Of a stretch of DNA of 64,000 nt, positions 58,428 to 64,000 are shown piece by piece (within the stretch, counting starts at the first letter, position 1; each line of letters opens with the position of its first letter). A program made the translations under genes and the position numbers. Under the pieces are notes generated by a model. It was not told the DNA's origin, did no database searches, and saw only the letters and a program-made list of their open reading frames with translations. The stretch spans positions 976,264 to 1,040,263 of the forward strand of contig NW_003314273.1 in assembly GCF_000143415.4 (NCBI RefSeq), written 5' to 3'. The stretch is from Selaginella moellendorffii (taxonomy: Eukaryota; Streptophyta; Lycopodiopsida; Selaginellales; Selaginellaceae).

Positions 58428-60319
58428 ATGGCGAGCTTGGGCCTGCCTTCTTCATCATCGTTTACGGTTGGGTCCTCGCGATCGCTTCCAGGTACTTTGG
58501 GTTTTCAAATGCTGAGCTTTGCTAATTGAAGACTTTCTCAGGTAGACGAGTGTTGATTGAATTCGGAGGAGCCTGGACGAGACAAGGGGTCGGGCTTCGT
58601 CTGCGTTCCAAAGGGTCATTTGTTGTCTACTCGGTTGCGGCTACAAAGGAAGTGGTCCCTGCAAACCTGGAGAAAGAACCACACAAGTATTTCGACCAAG
58701 TAACTATCATCGTGCGTTCCGGTGATGGAGGTGATGGAGCCATCCTCAGCATGCCAAAGCCTCCCGCGGATAAGGAGGAGGCGAAGAAGAGAAAGAAGCT
58801 CAACTGGGGACCTCTTCGCAAGGCTCCAGACGGCTCGATTTTACTCCCAATGGGTGGTCATGGTGGTGACGTCGTGATTGCTGCCGACGAGACTGCGGAC
58901 TCGCTCCTTGAGTTTCATAAGAAGAAGAGATACAATGCGAGGCGGGGCTCCGATGTGGGTGCAGTGAAAATCTTGACTCCCAGACTCCGCGATGCTGGTG
59001 CTGCTCCAACTCTTAAGCTCTACGTGCCTGTTGGTAAGGAAAGCTATCTATGGTTTTCTAGTGTTCATTTTTTTCTTTTTTATTTTTCAGGGACTGTTGT
59101 GAAGCAGAAAACAGGCTCCAAGCTCTTGGCCGACTTAACCAAACCAGGAGACAAAATTCTTGTAGCTCGTGGAGGCCGTGGAGGAGTGAGTTTTTCCATT
59201 TTCTCATCTTTCTTATGTTTACGTGCACCTTTAGATGAGCATGTTGAACAACCCGGTCAGCAGGAAAGTACCACAAAAGTTAATAGCACCAATCGTGACT
59301 GATCCAAGGGACAAGGTCTGTCATTCTATGCAATCTCCAGCTTGAGCTAACTATCGTGCAGACGCTGATAAAAGGTGTCCCAGGTGAAGAGCTTGTTCTG
59401 GAGCTGACACTACGAGTCGTTGCTGATATTGGACTAGTGGTAATAAATTTCATGGTTTACGAGCACTGTTTTTAAGTCGGAATTTCCTTTCCAAGGGACT
59501 GCCAAACGCAGGGAAGTCTTCACTACTAGCTGCAGTGTCGCAAGCTAGGCCAGACATTGCAGCATATCCATTTACAACTTTGATGCCAAACCTTGGAAGA
59601 CTTCAAGGCGATCCCGAGACACCTGATGGAGGTTTGTGCGGTGGAGCAACGATGGCGGACCTTCCGGGGCTGATTAAAGATGCACACCTTGGTAAAGTAC
59701 GAAGCTCAAAACATCTCTTTCCTTGGGTTGTTTCACCGAGTGATGTGCAAACAGGGACTTGGACGCATGTTTTTACGCCACTTACGAAGGACAAGGTTGA
59801 TTCTTCATGTGGTGGACGCTTCAGCTGACAATCCCGTGGAGGACTACAAAGTCCTCTGTGAGGTACACGAGTGGTGCTTGCTAGCAACTTGACGAGCAAT
59901 ACTTTTTCATTGCAGGAGCTTCGCATGTATAATCCGGAGTACTTGGACAGACCTCACATTGTTGTGCTGAACAAGCTCGACTTGATACAAGTAACTCCTT
60001 TCTATTCTCTTGTTCCAGCCGTAAAAACACATGCTGGCTCTACAGGAAAAGGGACGTGTAGAAGCGATCAAGCAACGAATTCTGGAAGTACCAGATGTCC
60101 CAAGCATGCAAGATGATGATCAAACTGCCAGAAGTTATCCTCGAGCAGCGGCTGTTGTTGGCATCAGTGCACTGTAAGCAAGAATGAACTGCTCAAAGAC
60201 GTGCTCAAAGTTTTTATTTTTCTTTTTTCAGGAAACGAGAAGGCATCAGTAATGTGCTCAAACAAGTCCGGCGTATACTAAAAATTTTGGAACAAGCCGA
60301 GGAAGGAGATCAAGCATAG
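58428..60319 (+). CDS. OBGC: Chloroplast Obg GTPase (ObgC/CPSAR1 type)
   Basis: Ten exons (58428-58491, 58542-59033, 59091-59185, 59235-59315, 59362-59439, 59496-59696, 59755-59862, 59916-59990, 60046-60173, 60232-60319) give 469 residues. A Ser-rich transit peptide ([17 protein letters not shown]) precedes the glycine-rich Obg fold ([41 protein letters not shown]). GTPase motifs are G1 [10 protein letters not shown]3 [10 protein letters not shown] and G4 NKLD, with GISAL as the G5-like motif. Bacterial Obg helps 50S ribosome maturation; the plant ObgC does so in plastids. The final codons overlap the end of the aldo-keto reductase gene on the other strand by 10 bp (60310-60319). Confidence 0.93.
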
Positions 60320-61532
60320 AGATCGATCCCCCAGAACCTTGCAGGCTGGTTGCTTCGGAGCTTCTTGTCCACCTGACTGATCTTCTTTATTTCTTCGTCA
60401 GAGAGCTGGAAATCAAAGATGTCGATGTTCTCTTCCAAACGCTTGGCCTTGCTCGACTTCGGTATCACGCTTGTGTTCCTCTGAAGACCCCATCGCAGCA
60501 TAACTTGGGCCGGAGTCTTTTCATACTTCTTTGCCAGTTCCTGAAACACACAAAGTTTGTAACTTGGAAGAAAGAATGGAACAAAGGTTTGCTTTTTTTT
60601 CACATACCAGGAAGAGCGGATCTTCCAGAGGACTTTTGTATCCAAACCACTCCTCGTTTGCAGCGCCGCCACCAAGAGGAGTGTGGGCAGTGACAACAAT
60701 GCCGTGCTTCTGGCAAAATTTGACAAGATCGTGCCTCTGGAAGTAAGGATGGGTCTCGATCTGGTTCACTGCCGGCTTGATCTTGGAGTAGGCCAGACAG
60801 TCCGCCGTCAAAAATATGTCATAGTTGCTGCAAAATGATCCAGCGTGAGTTACTCATGGCGCAAGGATCACACACCTTATCCCAATGCTGCGAACGATAC
60901 CAGCTTCCACAAGCTCCTCCATGGCGTGCCAGGTAGATTGCAAAGAAATGGTCACGTCGATTTCCAGCATGCCATCCTCGCCTACTGCACTGCCCGTCGT
61001 CCCAACACCTACATACATACACGATTCGCATACGGAAATTCACGCAAAGCATCCATCTTGCCTGTGTGCTTTGTCGCCACCGGGAAATGTATGAGGTAAA
61101 GATCCAAATAGTCCAGCTGCAGCTTCTTCAAGCTATCCAGACACGCTTCTTTCACATGCCCGTGATCGGAGTTCCACAGCTGCGGCAAACAAAGAGAGTT
61201 AAGAAATACAGCGCTCGAGCTCTTCCTTCCCACCTTGGTTGTGATGAAAACATCCTCCCGCTTGACAAGCCCCTGCTTGAACGCGAGCGCCAGAGCTTCG
61301 CCAACCTCGGCCTCGTTCTTGTAGTCGGCTGCCAGGGCGAGACATTTGAGAAACAGGCCTAGCTTCTTCCACAAAGAGAAAATGACTGACCAGCGCAATC
61401 GAAATGGCGATACCCCAGCTCCAGCGCCCGCGGGATGATCTCCTTGAGCACCTCCGGCTCCGCTCGCCACACGCCCAACCCCAATGCCGGCATCTTGTGG
61501 CCGCTGCTCAGCTCCATCACCGCTCCAGCCAT
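60310..61532 (-). CDS. Aldo-keto reductase, sorbitol/mannose-6-phosphate reductase type
   Basis: Six exons on the minus strand (61532-61391, 61328-61234, 61179-61062, 61008-60876, 60827-60608, 60540-60310) give 312 residues, all phases consistent. The AKR barrel motifs are present: [27 protein letters not shown] (catalytic Asp and Tyr), DVFITTKLWNSDHG (Lys), [14 protein letters not shown] (His), SIGISNYD, and the cofactor loop [16 protein letters not shown]. The pattern fits the plant NADP-dependent sorbitol-6-phosphate dehydrogenase / mannose-6-phosphate reductase group. The third intron has a GC donor (cacacag|gcaag). The gene converges on ObgC with overlapping coding ends. Confidence 0.92.
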
Positions 61533-61848
61533 CACTCGAGCCCTACAAACAAACACCGCAGCTTTATAGTGGTGTTTTGTTTATATCGCCGGCTAACTAT
61601 TGAGGAGGCACAAACCCACATTTCTTTGTCCGCCACCCTGTGTGTGCCTTGCGACACTCTTTTATATATTTCCCGTCAGCTAGTATACAAGGAGGAGATC
61701 ACAGCTCCCAAGAATCTCTTTCTTCCAGCGAATGAATGGGAGAGTAAAACAATGACAAATCGACGAACTCCACGATCAGAGGAAGAAACATTACCTCGCA
61801 TGTGTAAAAAAGTTGGCGACTTGTTTCCTTTTGTGTGTTGTGTGTTCT

Positions 61849-64000
61849 TCACGCTCTGGCGTGACCCGTGTTGCGCTTGTGCCTGCTAAAGTCGGACACG
61901 AATCTAAACGTCTTGTCACACTCGGGGCACGAATACGGCCTCTCGCCGGTATGGACTCGTATGTGCTCCGTCCTCGCCCACGCCCACTTGAAGGACATTG
62001 TGCATCCCTGCCACGGGCACTTGAGCGGCCTCTCGTCCATATGAACCCGCCGGTGCTGCACCAAGTACTTGTGCGAGAAGAAGCGCTTGCCGCACCCCTT
62101 GAACGTGCACTTGTTCTTCTTGTGCTGCGCCAGCTCTTGCTCCGAGTTGAAGCTCATCGTGCACCCCTCTACGTCGCACGGGAACGGGTTGTTTGCGTCG
62201 TCCATCTCGTCCGCCGCCACCACACCCACGTTCCCACCACCACCATTTCCTGCTGCTGCTGTCGTCGTCGCCGCCGCTGCTCCTGCTGCCTTTGCTCTCT
62301 TCCCGCCACCTCCCCTTTTCTTACCACCCTGCGGCGTTTCAGATTTCTTGCTCCGGTAAGTACCACCTGCATGCTCACCATCAGTCATGCAAATCCCACA
62401 ACAATATGTGCTACTTACACTCGATTCCTTCCCAGCCCGTTTCCGTGACACACGAGAGAGGGAACGAGTCCTGGTTCTGGATCAGCGCCACTTCTTCGGC
62501 TGGCGCAGCGAGCCTGTTAAGCAGATTCTCCCACGTTGCACGCTTCACCCGCGACTTGCTGGAAGACCGCTTCCTGCTTGCAGCAAAGCACGGCAGCGCC
62601 TTGGGAGGAGAGGTGTCGGAAGCACTTCCGCTCCTCAGAAAGTACTCGTCAATGTCACTAGCACTCTCGTCCACCACAACCTCATCGTCCTTGCCGTCCT
62701 CTTCAGACTCGTCGGCATACGCGTCAGTGGCAATTAGCCCCGAGACGCTGTCCGGAATGTCCTCCATGAGACTGTTAAGCTCGTCTGAGTTTTCTACGCA
62801 CTCTATCCTGGCTTTCTTCGACAACACCAGCATTTGACTGTCGCCACTCCTCCTCTTCAAACGAGCAACCAGCTTTCTAGCTCGATCGGCTGGCCTCTGA
62901 TCCCACTCTTGCATCTCGTCAAAACCGGTGTCCTGTTGAGATGTGCTGCATATGCCATTCGGAGATATGTCACTCGACCATTCATAGGCTTGCATGGGAG
63001 GGCCTAACGACGGAGAACACGATACTGGAACATCGTGCCACTTAACCAGCTCGGCCGAGTCAAAATCTGAGTTTCTTTGGCACCCTGTCGAGGAACTAGC
63101 CGGATTAAACGAGGTCTCACAAGTAGTAAGTAGCCACCCTTGTACGTTCGTTCCTCCGTGATTCTTCGTCGAATCTAGAGAAATAAAATGAAAAAAAAAC
63201 CTTCAGAAAGCCCGCAACTATCAAAAAGAAAATGCGTACCTTGGTCATTTTGCTGGTTTTCACTAGAGTTGCATTCTAGCGAAAACACAGCCTGCTTGCA
63301 AACGCCATGCTGAGCTTGTTGTAGCCGGGCTTGTAAACCATCAAACTTTAGTCTTTTCTTTCTTCCTTCCCGGGCGACAGCATTTCGTTTTGACTTCCGC
63401 AAAATAGCTGCTGTCATTACTCTTTCCTGCTGCTCCCAACCGTCTTTCCTCAACTTCTTCAATGGTTGACTAGATAGTCCAGGAAAACTATTTCTAATCT
63501 TCATAGCCGGCTGCAAACGTTTCTGGATTCGTAAGACTTGGCTCAGTAAATGTGCAGCACTTTTTCCACCCCCTAACAGTGGATGCACCTGACTTGCTTT
63601 CCACTGCCTTCCGCACCAAATCATTTTCTTTTCCGCTTCGGGTTTCGTTGTTAAAGGTATTTCCGATTCAGCCTCAGCTTCTGTTTTTCGATCCTCCTGT
63701 TCTAATCTCACTTCCGAGCTCACTATACCAGCAGTACCTTTCCTATTTCTTCTGCTTCCAATCCCCATCTTCGCACACCAGTTCCAGCCAAGGCTGTTGT
63801 CTATCTTCAAATGGATTGCCTTGTTTACTATCTCGACTTCTGCTTCAGATGCCTCGCGCAAAGGTATCTGCTGCCAGTTGAAAATGGCGTGCATTCCTTG
63901 ACCCAGCTCTTCTGCTTTTCTTTGAATGGAACCATAATCTGAAAGACAGACTTGAAACAAAAGTTAAAAAAATACAGTAACGTACTTGGATGGCAGATAA
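61849..64000 (-). CDS. REF6/ELF6: REF6/ELF6-like JmjC histone demethylase, C-terminal part (5' end outside window)
   Basis: Minus-strand exons 63938-63240, 63174-62419 and 62366-61849 are in phase, and an upstream exon ends at about 63986. The first matches the region after the JmjC domain in REF6/ELF6 (AEELGQGMHAIFNWQQIPL, NSLGWNWCAKMGIG). A long basic/acidic linker follows (SKKARIECVENSDELN, EDGKDDEVVVDESASD), then a Gly/Ala-rich stretch. The end is a tandem of C2H2-like fingers: CDVEGCTMSFNSEQELAQHK, CGKRFFSHKYLVQHRRVH, CPWQGCTMSFKWAWARTEH and CPECDKTFRFVSDFSRHKR. REF6-type proteins remove H3K27 methylation and are guided to DNA by these fingers. The JmjN and JmjC domains would lie beyond the right edge. 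Confidence 0.9.

Noticed and set aside
61813-62448. 211-codon plus-strand frame opposite the zinc fingers
   Set aside because: Antisense shadow of the REF6/ELF6-like C-terminal exon.
1-64000. CRISPR arrays, bacterial operons, riboswitches, phage att sites
   Set aside because: Spliced plant genes and LTR elements show nuclear eukaryotic DNA; no regularly spaced repeats were seen.

Overview
The window looks like nuclear DNA of a land plant, most likely a lycophyte of the Selaginella type. Three things point there: chloroplast-targeted genes (a CRT-like thiol transporter and an ObgC GTPase), a REF6/ELF6-like histone demethylase, and intronless PLS-type PPR genes with many broken relatives. Introns are very short (about 45-80 bp) and gene spacing is tight. 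The species is inferred from style; no marker gene proves it. Exon boundaries were placed by eye from GT/AG sites and reading phase. For every multi-exon gene with a full model on the right side, the exon lengths sum to whole codons.

Left part (1-10 kb). A fragment of a Ty3-like element (minus strand) sits at the edge, followed by an intact PPR gene (1410-3617). Next comes a mosaic of gene debris (3618-5760). It contains a scrambled PPR pseudogene, a decayed copy of the sororin-like gene, a decayed copy of the transporter gene and an IQD exon fragment. Intact versions of the first three are elsewhere in the window (34.0-36.1, 48.6-49.4 and 49.9-51.7 kb), so this is a degenerate duplicate of a divergent PPR / sororin-like / transporter locus. 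A small five-exon gene of unknown function (6951-7616) and a compact PP2C phosphatase gene (8217-8990) follow.

Middle (10-44 kb). This part is dominated by repeats and AT-rich DNA. A decayed Ty3/gypsy element with very short (~175 bp) LTRs spans 10075-20996. It is split inside RNase H by a second LTR element (12991 to about 18985) with a tRNA-Met-type primer site but no recognisable proteins. A diverged LTR of the second family lies at 21685-22335. A 100-N assembly gap is at 25304-25403, beside a frameshifted RPA1-like fragment. A second intact PPR gene is at 34022-36130. An inverted copy of the 5' part of the first PPR gene (37.83-38.60 kb) lies next to an internally deleted copy of the same Ty3 family (38662-40344).

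Right part (44-64 kb). After an uncharacterised minus-strand gene, a PPR pseudogene and a P450 fragment, the window becomes a compact gene cluster. In order these are: sororin-like protein, CLT-type plastid transporter, an uncharacterised coiled-coil protein, a lipase/GTPase fusion, a plastid HAD-like protein, ObgC, an aldo-keto reductase whose stop region overlaps that of ObgC on the other strand, and the C-terminal half of a REF6/ELF6-like JmjC protein running off the right edge. Intergenic distances there are mostly 85-320 bp, with about 495 bp between the sororin-like and transporter genes.
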